Part shown: piece by piece, positions 38,464 through 48,526 of the stretch
Layout of the letters: each line of letters opens with the position of its first letter
How positions within the stretch are numbered: position 1 is the first letter of the stretch
Assembly (NCBI RefSeq): GCF_963853665.1
Contig: NZ_OY970459.1
Span: forward strand, 310,001 to 374,000
DNA length: 64,000 nt
Direction of reading: 5' to 3'
Source: Mycobacterium decipiens
Lineage (GTDB): Bacteria; Actinomycetota; Actinomycetes; Mycobacteriales; Mycobacteriaceae
Notes under the pieces: generated by a model
Databases searched by the model: none
What the model saw: the letters and a program-made list of their open reading frames with translations, nothing else
What the model was told of the DNA's origin: nothing
Made by a program: the position numbers and the translations under genes

Positions 38464-39738
38464 CTACCGGCCCGGTCTGTCGTCGCGTTCCGGTTCCAGA
38501 TCGGGGCGTGGCGCCGGGCCTGGCGCGGCGGCATCGATGGGGTCGGCTTCGGTCGGGTCGGCGTAGGGTCCACCCTGCGCTGGTAGAACCGGCAGATTTG
38601 GATCGGTTGGCGGGTCGTCGTTGTCGTCTGAATCGGCGGCGCGCTCGGTGCGGAACATGAAGAAGAACACCACCCAGCCGATTGCGGCGATGAGCAGCCA
38701 GCTGATCAGCCGGTAGATCAACATCGCCGAGATGGCACTCGGCAGGGTCATGCCGCTGGATACCAGGCCGGGTACCAGCACCGCCTCCACAACCAACAGG
38801 CCGCCCGGCATCAGCGGTATGGTGCCGACCGCGCGGGCAGCGGCGTAGGCGACCGTCAACCCGCCCACCGAGGCGTGGTCGCCGGCGGCGTAAGCGGCGA
38901 AACCGAGGCAGGCGACGTCGGCGATCCAGTTGAACAACGACCAGCCGAACGCCACGCCAAGATCGCGCCGGCCCAGGCTGACCGACTCCAGCTGCATGAG
39001 TATCTGGCGCCACTTCGCCAAGCCGGTATCGGCGGGCCTGCCGCGAACCGAATTGACCCACGACAAGACCCTGCTGCCGATCCCCTCGATCAGCTCCGGC
39101 CGCGACGCCACCGCCTGGGCCAGCAGCAGCAACGCGACGAAGCCGCCCAGGGTGAACAGCAATGAGAACGGGTTGTTCTTGGCGCCCAGGAAGAATGCGC
39201 CGCCCAACCCGAGCAGCGCCAGACCCACCGCCTGCAGCACACCCGACATGACCAGCTGCCACGACGCCACCACCGTCGAGGCGCCCCAGATGCGTTGCTG
39301 ACGGAGCAAGAACGTGGCCGACAACACCGGCCCGCCCGGCAGCGTGGTACTCAGCGAGTTGGCGGCATAGAAGGCGGCCTCCGACCGCCACTGCTTGACG
39401 TGCACCCCGGCGGACTTCAGCAGGGTTCGCTGGATCTGGGCGAAGCTGTGCATCGACGCTCCCGCCGCCAGCACCGCAGCGAGCAACCACCACCACTTGG
39501 CCTGATACAAGCTCATCCAGGCCTTGGCGAGCTGGTCCCAGCCCAACGCCACCTCGATCGCAAGCACGATCGCGACGATGCCCAGCACCAGCCACCGCAA
39601 CCACCAGTACTTGCCGCGCGCAGCGTCTGTCCCGCGAGCGGGTGGGGGCACGCCCCCGGCGGCAGCTGCGCCCACCCGCGGGCGGGGGAGTGCACCCACG
39701 CGCTGGCGTAGGCTGCGGGCGGCGGCGTCATACGACAC
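38464..39738 (-). CDS. Multi-pass membrane protein, lysylphosphatidylglycerol synthase TM-region family (Rv0204c type)
   Basis: 424 residues from GTG 39738; H37Rv has 412 and the exact start is uncertain. Seven to eight helices carry the PF03706-type features: an early NSLSTTLPGGPVLSATFLLR block and a later GTIPLMPGGLLVVEA block, the two P-G-G motifs of this flippase-like family. The C-terminal 60 residues are acidic and Pro-rich, cytoplasmic. Substrate unknown. It converges on the haem-binding gene with a 7-base gap. Confidence 0.83.
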   Translation of the reverse strand: MSYDAAARSLRQRVGALPRPRVGAAAAGGVPPPARGTDAARGKYWWLRWLVLGIVAIVLAIEVALGWDQLAKAWMSLYQAKWWWLLAAVLAAGASMHSFAQIQRTLLKSAGVHVKQWRSEAAFYAANSLSTTLPGGPVLSATFLLRQQRIWGASTVVASWQLVMSGVLQAVGLALLGLGGAFFLGAKNNPFSLLFTLGGFVALLLLAQAVASRPELIEGIGSRVLSWVNSVRGRPADTGLAKWRQILMQLESVSLGRRDLGVAFGWSLFNWIADVACLGFAAYAAGDHASVGGLTVAYAAARAVGTIPLMPGGLLVVEAVLVPGLVSSGMTLPSAISAMLIYRLISWLLIAAIGWVVFFFMFRTERAADSDDNDDPPTDPNLPVLPAQGGPYADPTEADPIDAAAPGPAPRPDLEPERDDRPGR

Positions 39739-39919
39739 GTGCCATAGCGTAACCGTGCAGGTGGCGATGCAATCGCCGCATGTGGCCGACTGTGCTGGGG
39801 TCGTTCTGGTGTCGTGACCAGATCGTGGCGGCCAGGAAGCAACCAGGAAGCAACGGGGACGGCTCGATGCGACTGCGTCGCGACCGTGACACGCCGGCAC
39901 TCCCGGCTACGCTTGCCGG

Positions 39920-41104
39920 ATGGCAGCGAGCCTGGACGACGCCTCGGTCGCACCGCTGGTCCGCAAGACGGCGGCCTGGGCGTGGCGCTTGTTGGTCATC
40001 CTGGCCGCGGTGGTCGCGCTGCTGTGGATCATCAACAAGTTTGAGGTCATCGTCGTTCCGGTGTTTCTGGCGTTGATGTTGAGCGCGTTGTTGGTGCCGC
40101 CGGTAGATTGGCTGGACTCCCGGGGAATGCCGCGCGCTGTCGCGGTGACGCTGGTCTTGTTGAGCGGTTTCGCGATTCTCGGCGGCATCCTGACGTTCGT
40201 GGTAAGCCAATTCATCGCGGGCTTGCCTCATCTGGCCAAGGAGGTCGAGCGCAGCATCGACTCGGCGCGCAGGTGGCTGATCGAAGGTCCGGCGCATCTG
40301 CGCGGCGAACAGATCGACAACGCGGGCAACGCCGCGATCGAGGCGCTGCGCAACAACCAGGCGAAGCTGACCAGTGGCGCATTGTCGACCGCCGCCACCA
40401 TCACCGAGCTGGTTACCGCCGCGGTGTTGGTGCTGTTCACGCTCATCTTTTTTCTGTACGGCGGCCGGAACATCTGGCAGTACGTCGCGATGATCTTCCC
40501 GGCCAGCGTCCGCGACCGGGTGCTCAACGCGGGGCGCGCCGGCTACGGGTCGCTGATCGGGTACGTGCGGGCCACCTTCCTGGTGGCATTGACCGATGCG
40601 GCCGGGGTCGGCGCCGGCCTGGCGATCATGGGTGTGCCGCTGGCGCTACCGCTGGCCTCGCTGGTGTTTTTCGGTGCCTTCATCCCGTTGATCGGTGCCC
40701 TGGTCGCCGGCTTTCTGGCCGTGGTGGTGGCCCTGCTCGCCAAGGGGTTCGTCTACGCGCTGATCACCGTCGGTTTGCTAGTCGCGGTGAATCAACTCGA
40801 GGCGCATTTGCTGCAGCCGCTGGTGATGGGTCGGGCGGTGTCCATTCACCCACTGGCGGTGGTGCTGGCCATTTCCACCGGCGGTGTGCTGGCTGGGATC
40901 ATCGGCGCCCTGCTGGCTGTGCCGGCCGTCGCCTTCTGCAACAACGCGGTGCAGGTGCTGCTGGCCCGGGATCCGTCCGCCGAAGCGGATCAGCGGGCCG
41001 ACCCGGCAGAGGATGCCGGAGCCGTCATGCCCGCCAGACCGGACCGCCTCGAAGACGGCCCAGCCGACGACACCGACGGCACCGACGGCTCGGCGAAGGT
41101 CTAG
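39920..41104 (+). CDS. AI-2E-family transporter-like membrane protein (Rv0205 type)
   Basis: 394 residues with about eight helices, the AI-2E/PerM (PF01594) topology: paired N-terminal helices (about 18-60), a soluble insert, then the membrane block with [20 protein letters not shown] and [18 protein letters not shown], which is the family signature. The C-terminus is a hydrophilic acidic tail. Transported solute unknown. It converges with mmpL3 (7-base gap). Confidence 0.88.
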   Translation: MAASLDDASVAPLVRKTAAWAWRLLVILAAVVALLWIINKFEVIVVPVFLALMLSALLVPPVDWLDSRGMPRAVAVTLVLLSGFAILGGILTFVVSQFIAGLPHLAKEVERSIDSARRWLIEGPAHLRGEQIDNAGNAAIEALRNNQAKLTSGALSTAATITELVTAAVLVLFTLIFFLYGGRNIWQYVAMIFPASVRDRVLNAGRAGYGSLIGYVRATFLVALTDAAGVGAGLAIMGVPLALPLASLVFFGAFIPLIGALVAGFLAVVVALLAKGFVYALITVGLLVAVNQLEAHLLQPLVMGRAVSIHPLAVVLAISTGGVLAGIIGALLAVPAVAFCNNAVQVLLARDPSAEADQRADPAEDAGAVMPARPDRLEDGPADDTDGTDGSAKV

Positions 41105-41111
41105 CGGAGCC

Positions 41112-44009
41112 CTAGAAGCGGCCCTCGCGGCGGAGCAGATCCTGGGCGGACAGGCCGCCACCCCCGCGGCGGCGCTGACGCGTCTGGTCGGCGCCGTTGT
41201 CGCTCTTGCCGCGGGCATTCAGCTGCTCGGTGGCCGCCTCGGAGTCGTTGTCGTCCGACCGCATGACCGGCAGTGCCGCGGTGGGTTCGGCCGGATCGCC
41301 CGTGGGCTCCGGCGAGCGGTTCGCTGGAAGCGGCATGGCCCGGGTCTGACCGGCGGACGGGGCCGGCGGCGGGGTGGGTGCCGGCGGCGGTGCCGACGGT
41401 ATCGGTGACGGAGGCCGGGTTGGAGCGGACGAGGGCGCGGGGCTGGGGCCGCGGCCCTGCGCGGCTGCGCCGGCAGGCGCCGAGAGGCGGGTCGTCGGCG
41501 GCTCCGGCGACGGCCTGGTCTGCATCCGGGTAGTGCTCGCCCCGGAGGGCGCGGCGGGCGCTTCCTGAGCAGGCTTTGGCTCCAGCCGGCCGGCCGGACC
41601 CGAACGGGCCGGCCGCGGCGAGTCCGCCACACCCGGGTGGGTGGGATCCTGCGGTGGGCGCGGGGTCGCCGCAACCAACCCGGCGGTGACCTGAGGCCGT
41701 GCCGAACGCCCGTCGCCGACCGGCCGCTTGCGCTCGTCGGGCAGGCGAATCTCGCCCAGCCCGATGCGGGTCTGTAGGCGCCGCATCCAGCGCGGCGCCC
41801 ACCAGCAGTCGTCGCCGAGCAATTTCATCACCGACGGCACCAGGAACATCCGGACCACGGTCGCGTCCAGCAGCAGGGCAGCCATCAGACCGAACGCCAG
41901 GTACTTCATCATTACCAGGTCGGAGAACACAAACGAACCGGCGACCACGGCAAGGACCAAGGCGGCCGCGGTGATCAGGCGGCCGGTGGTTGCCGTGCCG
42001 ATCCGGATGGCTTCCTGGGTGGACATGCCGTTTTCGCGCGCCTCGACCATTCGCGAGACCAGGAACACTTCGTAGTCGGTGGCCAGGCCATAGCCGACCG
42101 CGACCACCAGCGCGATGACCGGTGCGGTCAGCGGGGTCGCCGTGAAATTCAGCAACCCAGAGCCGTGTCCGTCGACGAATATCCACGTCAGGATGCCCAT
42201 GGTCGATCCGAGCGTCAGTGCGCTCATCACCGCCGCCTTGATCGGCAGCACCACCGAACCGAAGGCCAAGAACATCAACAGCGTGGTGGTGGTGAGCAGG
42301 ATGACCAGCATCGCCGGCATGTTGTCGAAGAGGCTGTGGATCGAATCCTGTTCCAGGGCGGGAGTGCCGCCGACCCAGACCTCGATGCCCTTGGGTGGGG
42401 TGATCGCGCGTAGCTCCGCGAGCTTCTTCGACGCGTCACCCGGATTGATCAACCCGTTCTGTAGGACGCGGACGGATGAATCTTTGGACGCGCCTACCGC
42501 GTAGGCGCGCTCCTGCCACATATCGGCGGGGTTGTTGTCCGGCTCGATAAACCCACTGATCGCCATCGCCTTGCTGCGGATGTCGGCAATCTGTTGGTCG
42601 GTGACCGGTTGGTGGTTGGTGGTCTGGATCACCAGCGTCAGCGGATTGGTGCGATACCCGGGGAAGAGTTGGTCGAAATGCTCCTGCGACAGCCGCACGG
42701 AGTTGTTCGGCGGTAGATACTTCTCGCTCATGCCGCCGAGCGACAGGTTGAACAACGGTATGACCAGGAGGATCATGCCGACGACGATCGGGATTGCGAA
42801 CACCAGCGGCCGCTTCATAACCCAGTTGGTGAGCTTGCCCCAGAAGCCGGCCTCGACCTCTTCGCGGGTCTTGGTCTTCTGCAACCGGTCCGCCAGCCAG
42901 TTCAGGTAGGCCCGCGACACCGTCCAGTTCCGCAGGAAGGGCACCCGGAACAGAGTCCGGACACCCAGCGCATCGACATGGCGGCCGAGAATGGCGAGGC
43001 AGGCGGGAAGCAGGGTGATCGACAACAGGGCGGCCAAGCCGACCGCGGCGAGCAGGGCGTAGGTGAGCGACTTCACGAAGCCCTGCGGCAACATCAGTAG
43101 ACTCGCCCCGGAGGCCATGATCAGCACCGCCGAGAAGGCCACCGTGCGCCCCGCCGTCATCACGGTGCGCCGCACCGCGGTCTCGGTGTCGTAGCCTTCG
43201 GCGATCTCTTCGCGGAACCGGCTCACCACGAAAAGTCCGTAGTCCACCGCGATACCCAGACCGATCAGCGAGACGACGGGTTGGGCGAAGAAGTGCACCG
43301 GCCCGAACACCGCGACCAACCGCAGGATGCCCAGCGAGCCCGCGATGCTCAGGCCGCCCACCATCACCGGCAAGCAGGCCGCGATCACGCCACCGAACAC
43401 CAGGAACAGCACCACGGCCACCATCGGCAGCGCCAGCACCTCCATGCGTCGCTGGTCGGTGGCGATGGTGCCGGTCAACGCCTCGGCCACCGGTTGCAGC
43501 CCGGCGAGTTGCACCGTGCCGCCGTCGAGCTTTTGCAGATCCGGCGCGATGGCCTTGTAGTTGTTGAGGATGGTGTCGTCGTCGTCGCCCTTGAGCGGGA
43601 TGGAAACAAAGGTGTACTTCTTGTCAGCGGTCGCCATGCCTTGCACGACGCTGCTTGTCGTGTCGGGGGCGCGCAGAAAGCCGGCCCAGCCGAGCACCTC
43701 TTTGGAGTGATCCTGCTGGAACTGGTTGAGTTCGTCGACGATCTTCTTCGACCACGCCGGGTCGTTGACGGTCTTGCCCTCCGGGGCATGGAAGATCGCG
43801 ACGATGTGACCGCTTCGGTCCCGGCCGTAGACCTTGTCGCCCAGCGCCGAGGCCTTCACCGACTCACTGCCGTCGTCGTAGAAGCCGCTCTGCGTGACGT
43901 GGGAGCCCAGACTCAGCCCGAAAACGCCGCCGCCGAGGCACAGAGCCACCATGACCCCGATTACGATGAACCGGTAGCGGTACACAGTTCGACCCCACCA
44001 GGCGAACAC
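41112..44009 (-). CDS. mmpL3: MmpL3 trehalose monomycolate transporter
   Basis: 965 residues from a GTG with an AGGAG site five bases upstream. RND transporter essential in mycobacteria; flips trehalose monomycolate toward the outer membrane and is the target of SQ109-type inhibitors. Proton-relay Asp-Tyr pairs lie in GIAVDYGLFVVSRFREE and GLATDYEVFLVSRMVEA. The C-terminal 200 residues are Pro-rich, cytoplasmic and disordered, as expected. The last residues (LLRREGRF) form the usual conserved end. Confidence 0.97.
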   Translation of the reverse strand: MFAWWGRTVYRYRFIVIGVMVALCLGGGVFGLSLGSHVTQSGFYDDGSESVKASALGDKVYGRDRSGHIVAIFHAPEGKTVNDPAWSKKIVDELNQFQQDHSKEVLGWAGFLRAPDTTSSVVQGMATADKKYTFVSIPLKGDDDDTILNNYKAIAPDLQKLDGGTVQLAGLQPVAEALTGTIATDQRRMEVLALPMVAVVLFLVFGGVIAACLPVMVGGLSIAGSLGILRLVAVFGPVHFFAQPVVSLIGLGIAVDYGLFVVSRFREEIAEGYDTETAVRRTVMTAGRTVAFSAVLIMASGASLLMLPQGFVKSLTYALLAAVGLAALLSITLLPACLAILGRHVDALGVRTLFRVPFLRNWTVSRAYLNWLADRLQKTKTREEVEAGFWGKLTNWVMKRPLVFAIPIVVGMILLVIPLFNLSLGGMSEKYLPPNNSVRLSQEHFDQLFPGYRTNPLTLVIQTTNHQPVTDQQIADIRSKAMAISGFIEPDNNPADMWQERAYAVGASKDSSVRVLQNGLINPGDASKKLAELRAITPPKGIEVWVGGTPALEQDSIHSLFDNMPAMLVILLTTTTLLMFLAFGSVVLPIKAAVMSALTLGSTMGILTWIFVDGHGSGLLNFTATPLTAPVIALVVAVGYGLATDYEVFLVSRMVEARENGMSTQEAIRIGTATTGRLITAAALVLAVVAGSFVFSDLVMMKYLAFGLMAALLLDATVVRMFLVPSVMKLLGDDCWWAPRWMRRLQTRIGLGEIRLPDERKRPVGDGRSARPQVTAGLVAATPRPPQDPTHPGVADSPRPARSGPAGRLEPKPAQEAPAAPSGASTTRMQTRPSPEPPTTRLSAPAGAAAQGRGPSPAPSSAPTRPPSPIPSAPPPAPTPPPAPSAGQTRAMPLPANRSPEPTGDPAEPTAALPVMRSDDNDSEAATEQLNARGKSDNGADQTRQRRRGGGGLSAQDLLRREGRF

Positions 44010-44076
44010 GTAAGCTCCTTACTGGATCGTTAGCGACCCGCGCATTTGATTTTCGGTTTTCGCCATACGTCGGTTG

Positions 44077-44787
44077 TCACACGCGCGAGGTCAACAGCGA
44101 GGACAGCGGCCGGAACGGCTGCAGCCAAGCTCCCTGCTCGGGTAGCGAATCAAGGCCGATTCGCGGTAGCGGTTCCCGGAAAACCCCAGCGATGTCCTCC
44201 AGGTCGACGAACTCCAAGGTATCCGACGCTAGCGCCCAACTGGCGTGTTCACGAAATCCGAGCACTTGAACTGCGGTTCCGCTGCGGGCCACCTCCTCCA
44301 ACGGCTGGCGGAACGCCTGACCGTCGGCCGAAGCCACCACCAGCGCCGCGAGCCCTTCGCGGTAGCGCTGGTCGATGTGCGCCAGCATGTCGCGGTCGAC
44401 GTCACTGTCCTCGTCTATTTTCGGTTTGGCGAAGACCGCAAATCCGACATTGCGCAACGCGTCCACCCACGGCCGGACCACTTCGGCACCGCCGGGCGCG
44501 ATGTTGGTGAAGACGGTGGCCTCGGGTTCGATCGAGACGCCTGGAACCCCGGCCGCGATCTCTGCGGTTCGGGCGAGCAGCCAACGGCCCAGCGCGTCGA
44601 ATCGCGGGCGTTCCAGTGCCGTCGGCCGCCGGCCCAGGATGGCGCCCAAACCCATGTCGAGGTTGGGGGCGTCCCACACCAGCAGCACCCGTGCCGCCGG
44701 CCCAGCGAGGCCGGTCAGGCCATCCTGCGATACGTCCTCGGCCAGAACCGATGGCCGGGCGAAGGGTTGCGACGTTTGTGTGGTCAC
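44077..44787 (-). CDS. NYN-domain protein (Rv0207c type)
   Basis: 236 residues, GTG start. The NYN/PIN-like nuclease domain shows its acidic sites in LLVWDAPNLDMGLG, DEDSDVDRDM and VVASADGQAF, all intact. It may be a metal-dependent RNase. It overlaps the trmB stop by 4 bases and precedes mmpL3 on the same strand by 67 bases. Association with mmpL3 and a tRNA-modifying enzyme is conserved in mycobacteria; its substrate is not known. Confidence 0.87.
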   Translation of the reverse strand: MTTQTSQPFARPSVLAEDVSQDGLTGLAGPAARVLLVWDAPNLDMGLGAILGRRPTALERPRFDALGRWLLARTAEIAAGVPGVSIEPEATVFTNIAPGGAEVVRPWVDALRNVGFAVFAKPKIDEDSDVDRDMLAHIDQRYREGLAALVVASADGQAFRQPLEEVARSGTAVQVLGFREHASWALASDTLEFVDLEDIAGVFREPLPRIGLDSLPEQGAWLQPFRPLSSLLTSRV

Positions 44788-45587
44788 TGGCGCTTTTTCC
44801 AGAACAGATCGGTGACGACGCTGCCCGCATGCTGGGCTTTCGTCTCGTACTTGGTGGTGGGACGGACGACCGAAATCGGCAGCTGTTCGGTCTGGGGATC
44901 GACGCGAATCAGCCGGGGTTCGGCGTCACCGACAGCGGCGATGTGCTCGGCGTAGCCGGGATGATCGGTGGCGGCGTGCAGGACACCGCCGAGAACTAGC
45001 CGGTCTGCGATCAGGGCGACGGTGGCCGGCTGCAGGAACCGCCGCTTGTGGTGGCGTGTCTTCGGCCACGGATCGGGAAAGAAGACTCGCACCCCGCACA
45101 ACGAGTCGGGGGCGATCAGGCTTTCCAGCACGTCGACGGCATTGCCGCGGATCAGCCGGATATTGATCCGGTCGGAGTCCACCTTGTCGATGGCGCAGAG
45201 CAGCTGCGCCAACCCCCGGCGATAGACCTCCACGGCGATCACGTCGATATGGGGCTCGGACAGCGCCATCGCCAACGTCGACGAGCCGCTACCGGAGCCG
45301 ATCTCAAGCACCACCGGCGCGTCGCGACCAAACCAGGCGCGGGTATCCAGCGGCTTCCCGCGCGGCGATTCGGCTGGCGCCTGTATGCCAAGCTCGGGCC
45401 AGCGGCGCTCCCAGGTCTGGCGTTGGGCTTTGGAGAGAGCCGAGCGCCGCGATCGGACGGTCGTGCTGGGCAGATGGCCTTTGGCGCCGGCCTCGCGCCC
45501 TTGGTCGAGTTCTTGGCCCGGGCCCACCGGCGTGTCGGGACGCAGCCCCACCCCGGGTTGCGCATGCATTGGTCCATGGTGGACCAT
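44784..45587 (-). CDS. trmB: tRNA (guanine-N7)-methyltransferase TrmB
   Basis: 267 residues from ATG 45587; another ATG six codons on and a longer frame to 45692 are possible. SAM motif VVLEIGSGSGSSTLAMA and the TrmB hallmark VFFPDPWPKTRHHKRRF are present, followed by TTKYETKAQ near the C-terminus. It methylates G46 in the tRNA variable loop. The Rv0209-type gene is divergent, with close or overlapping 5' regions depending on start choice. Confidence 0.94.
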   Translation of the reverse strand: MVHHGPMHAQPGVGLRPDTPVGPGQELDQGREAGAKGHLPSTTVRSRRSALSKAQRQTWERRWPELGIQAPAESPRGKPLDTRAWFGRDAPVVLEIGSGSGSSTLAMALSEPHIDVIAVEVYRRGLAQLLCAIDKVDSDRINIRLIRGNAVDVLESLIAPDSLCGVRVFFPDPWPKTRHHKRRFLQPATVALIADRLVLGGVLHAATDHPGYAEHIAAVGDAEPRLIRVDPQTEQLPISVVRPTTKYETKAQHAGSVVTDLFWKKRQ

Positions 45588-45737
45588 CAGCGCCCGGCGT
45601 AGCCGCCCCTGGTCCAGATTGATACCCAACAGTTGCCTTCGGCTGGTAACGGATACGCCTGGCTCGCGTCTCGGCGACGCAGCTGCCACCATTCAGATCG
45701 GACCGAGCTGGGATGGGCGGGACCGATCGGGCGGGAG

Positions 45738-46841
45738 ATGAGGGGACAGGGACACCAGATTTTCGTTGACGAGCTGGCGCGATTCGCTGCCCGCTCCGCT
45801 GACCAGCGGGTGGCGGCGATCGCCGAGCGGGCTGCCGAACCGCTGCGCGTGGCGGTCGGTGGGCGTGGCGGGGTGGGTCGCAGCACGGTGGCGCGCGCTC
45901 TGCAGGGCACCGGGAGCTGGTCGGGCATCGCGTTGCCACCGCCGGCATGCGCCGCCGACCCCGACGTGGTCGTGTATGTCACCGTCGAGGTGGTCAAACC
46001 CGAGGACTGCGCAGCCATCGCCGCCGCGCGGCGCCCGGTGGTGGCGGTGCTGAACAAGGCCGATCTGGCCGGCCCGCTCTCGGGTCGGGGTCCGATCGCA
46101 ACGGCGCAGACCCGTTGCGGGCAGTTTTCCAAGCGTGTCGGGGTACCCATGGAGCCCATGATCGGGTTGCTCGCCGTCGCGGCGCTCGACGACCTGGACG
46201 ACACGTTGTGGGCCGCGCTGCGGGTGCTGGCCGCCCACTCCGATGGTGCTGACTGCATCGACGGATCCGTTGCCGGCTTTCTGGGGGGACACCTGCCGGT
46301 CCCTACCGAGGTACGGCTGCGGTTGCTGGACACTCTCGACGTGTTCGGCATCGCACTCGGCATCGCCGCGTTCCGGCAAGGCCGGCCCACGCGAACCCCT
46401 GCGCAGGTCCGGGCCCTGCTACGCCGGGTCAGCGGCGTCGACACCGTCGTTGCCAGGGTCACTGCCGCCGGCGCCGAGGCGCGCTACCGGCGGCTGCTCG
46501 AGGCGGTAGCGGAGCTGGAGGTGCTGGCCGTCTGCGCGCAGGAGATCAGCGGGCAGATCGGTGAGTTCTTGTGCCGCGACGACACAGTGCTCGCCCGGAT
46601 GGCGGCCGCGATCGACATGGCCGCGGCTGCCGGGCGCGACGTCGGCCCGTTGGACGATCCGGCCGCCCACCTGCCCCGGGCGGTGCGGTGGCACCGTCAT
46701 GGCTTGGCGAACAACCTGGGCGGGCTCGGACCCGGGAGCGACGTACACCGCGCGTGCGCAGCGGATATCACCCGAGGATCGCTTCGGCTGTGGTCGCGGG
46801 CCGGCGGGGCGCCGATGCATGGATACCCGGAGGCACGGTGA
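45738..46841 (+). CDS. GTPase-like protein, first of a tandem pair (Rv0209 type)
   Basis: 367 residues from ATG 45738; H37Rv has 361 and the start is uncertain. The P-loop is VGGRGGVGRSTVARAL, with Arg in place of the usual Lys (GVGRST), and the guanine motif is VAVLNKADLAG. The remainder is helical, with no membrane segment. The next gene overlaps by 4 bases (GTGA) and encodes a membrane partner of similar design. A dynamin- or Era-like function is inferred from motif order only. Confidence 0.8.
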   Translation: MRGQGHQIFVDELARFAARSADQRVAAIAERAAEPLRVAVGGRGGVGRSTVARALQGTGSWSGIALPPPACAADPDVVVYVTVEVVKPEDCAAIAAARRPVVAVLNKADLAGPLSGRGPIATAQTRCGQFSKRVGVPMEPMIGLLAVAALDDLDDTLWAALRVLAAHSDGADCIDGSVAGFLGGHLPVPTEVRLRLLDTLDVFGIALGIAAFRQGRPTRTPAQVRALLRRVSGVDTVVARVTAAGAEARYRRLLEAVAELEVLAVCAQEISGQIGEFLCRDDTVLARMAAAIDMAAAAGRDVGPLDDPAAHLPRAVRWHRHGLANNLGGLGPGSDVHRACAADITRGSLRLWSRAGGAPMHGYPEAR

Positions 46842-48334
46842 CCGCCGCCGGCGATGACCCGGCCGCCCGGGTGGATGCGCTGGTGGCAGCGATCGGGCCC
46901 AGGCTGGGGGCGCCGGCAATCAGCCGCCGCGAGGTGGTCCTGGTGACCGGTCCGTGGTTGGCCGGGGTGAGCAGTGTGCTTGCGGCGCTGGCGCCTCGGC
47001 TGCCGCAACACACGTTCGCCGAGTCGGCAGACCTGGGACCCGGTGATGCGCCCATGGCGGTGGTGTTCGTGGTTTCCGCGGCTGCCGGACTGACCGAATC
47101 CGACTGCGCGTTGCTCGACGCCGCGGCCGAGCACACCGATGCGGTGGTCGCGGTGTTATCCAAGATCGACGCACACCGCGGCTGGCGCGACGTGCTGAGC
47201 GGTAACCGCGACAGGCTGGCCGCGCATGCGCCGCGCTACGGCACGGTGCCCTGGGTTGGGGTGGCCGCCGCACCCGAGCTGGGCGAGGCGCAGCTGGACG
47301 ACCTGGTCGCAACCATCCGGGGACGACTTGCGGATCCGGATATTCCGCAGCGAAACAGGTTGCGGGCGTGGGAATCCCGGCTTCAGATGGTCGCACGGCG
47401 GTTCGATCGCGACGCCGAGAGCGCCGGTCGGCGGGCACGGGTCGACGCCTTGCGCGAGCAACGCAGCGCGGCCCTGCGGCAGCGGCGTCAATCGAAGTCC
47501 GAACAAACCATCGCGCTGCGCGGTCAGATACAGCAGGCGCGGGTCGAGTTGTCCCATTTCGCCCGCGACCGGTGTTCGTCGGTACGCAGCGAGCTGCAAG
47601 GGGAGGTCGCGGGCTTGTCCCGGCGCGGCATGGCCGGGTTTGAGGCATCCACCCGCGGCCGGGTCCAGCAGGTAGTCGCCGAGGTGAGCGAAGCCGCCGG
47701 CGCTGATCTGGCGAACGTCACGCAGGTGATGGGTGTGCCGGTGCGGTTACCGGCCCCCGAGCATCTTCCGACGGTTCTCCCGACCGTCGACATCTCGGCT
47801 CCGCCGCTGCGATCACGGCCTCTGGAGACCCGGCTGATCCTGCTCCTGGGCGCCGGGTTCGGGCTGGGTATCGCGCTGACCCTGAGCAGGCTGGTGGCCG
47901 GTCTGGCGCCCGGACTGACCGCGGCCGGAATCGTCGCGTGTGTGGCGATCGGCCTGGCGGTGACCGTCTGGGTGGTGAAGACCCGCGCGCTGCTGCACGA
48001 CCGCGCCGTCCTGGATCGCTGGGCGGGTGAGGTCACGGCGTCGCTGCGGTCGGTGCTGGAACAGCTGGTCGCCAGTCAGGTGCTGGCTACCGAGACGTTG
48101 CTGAGCACCGCGATGAGTGCACGCGACGAGGCCGAGAACGCTCGGGTGGCCGATCAGGTCAGCGTCATCGACGCCGAATTGCGCGAGCACGCCATCGCCG
48201 CGGCGCGGGCCGCGGCACTGCGTGACCGGGAGATGCCGACCGTGCGGGCCGCACTCGACGCGGTGCGTGCAGAACTGGGTGAATCGGGTATACCCGACTC
48301 TGACGGGATCCCGGGGAGAACACCAGGGCAGTAG
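46838..48334 (+). CDS. GTPase-like membrane protein, second of a tandem pair (Rv0210 type)
   Basis: 498 residues. An N-terminal G-like domain has a P-loop-like VTGPWLAGVSS lacking the Lys, and VVAVLSKIDAHRG in place of NKxD. A long coiled coil (about 165-260, Arg/Gln/Glu rich) leads to two adjacent membrane helices (about 345-400) and a second coiled coil to the end. This is the layout of bacterial dynamin-like proteins, where two partners, one membrane-anchored, act together. The degenerate P-loop suggests that the first protein supplies nucleotide binding. Confidence 0.8.
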   Translation: MTAAGDDPAARVDALVAAIGPRLGAPAISRREVVLVTGPWLAGVSSVLAALAPRLPQHTFAESADLGPGDAPMAVVFVVSAAAGLTESDCALLDAAAEHTDAVVAVLSKIDAHRGWRDVLSGNRDRLAAHAPRYGTVPWVGVAAAPELGEAQLDDLVATIRGRLADPDIPQRNRLRAWESRLQMVARRFDRDAESAGRRARVDALREQRSAALRQRRQSKSEQTIALRGQIQQARVELSHFARDRCSSVRSELQGEVAGLSRRGMAGFEASTRGRVQQVVAEVSEAAGADLANVTQVMGVPVRLPAPEHLPTVLPTVDISAPPLRSRPLETRLILLLGAGFGLGIALTLSRLVAGLAPGLTAAGIVACVAIGLAVTVWVVKTRALLHDRAVLDRWAGEVTASLRSVLEQLVASQVLATETLLSTAMSARDEAENARVADQVSVIDAELREHAIAAARAAALRDREMPTVRAALDAVRAELGESGIPDSDGIPGRTPGQ

Positions 48335-48366
48335 GGCCGTGCTGAACCTTCTGAATCGTTGTTGTG

Positions 48367-48439
48367 AGGAGGCTTATACCCTCCTAAGCCTTCCGCGACA
48401 AGTGATAGGCGATAACCTGTATAAACAAGCGCCACTTGT
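48367..48439 (+). promoter_or_regulatory. pckA upstream region with nested inverted repeats
   Basis: AGGAGG (48367-48372) can pair with CCTCCT (48380-48385), and overlapping GGCTTA (48371-48376) with TAAGCC (48385-48390); the two stems exclude each other. Next, ACAAGTG (48398-48404) and CACTTGT (48433-48439) form a 7-base inverted repeat that encloses TATAAA (48420-48425), a good -10 candidate. The region lies 88-160 bases before pckA. Which of these matters is not known. Confidence 0.4.
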
Positions 48440-48526
48440 GTGAACGCTGTACGGGCGTACCCACCAAGCGGGCATATTTGACCGATACGTAGCCACAAGT
48501 ACCCGATAACTACGCAGGAGAATTCG

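Noticed and set aside
48284..48297. TCGGGTATACCCGA palindrome considered as a RicR site
   Set aside because: The half-sites are in the opposite order (GGGTA-TACCC) with no spacer, and it lies inside the Rv0210-type coding sequence.
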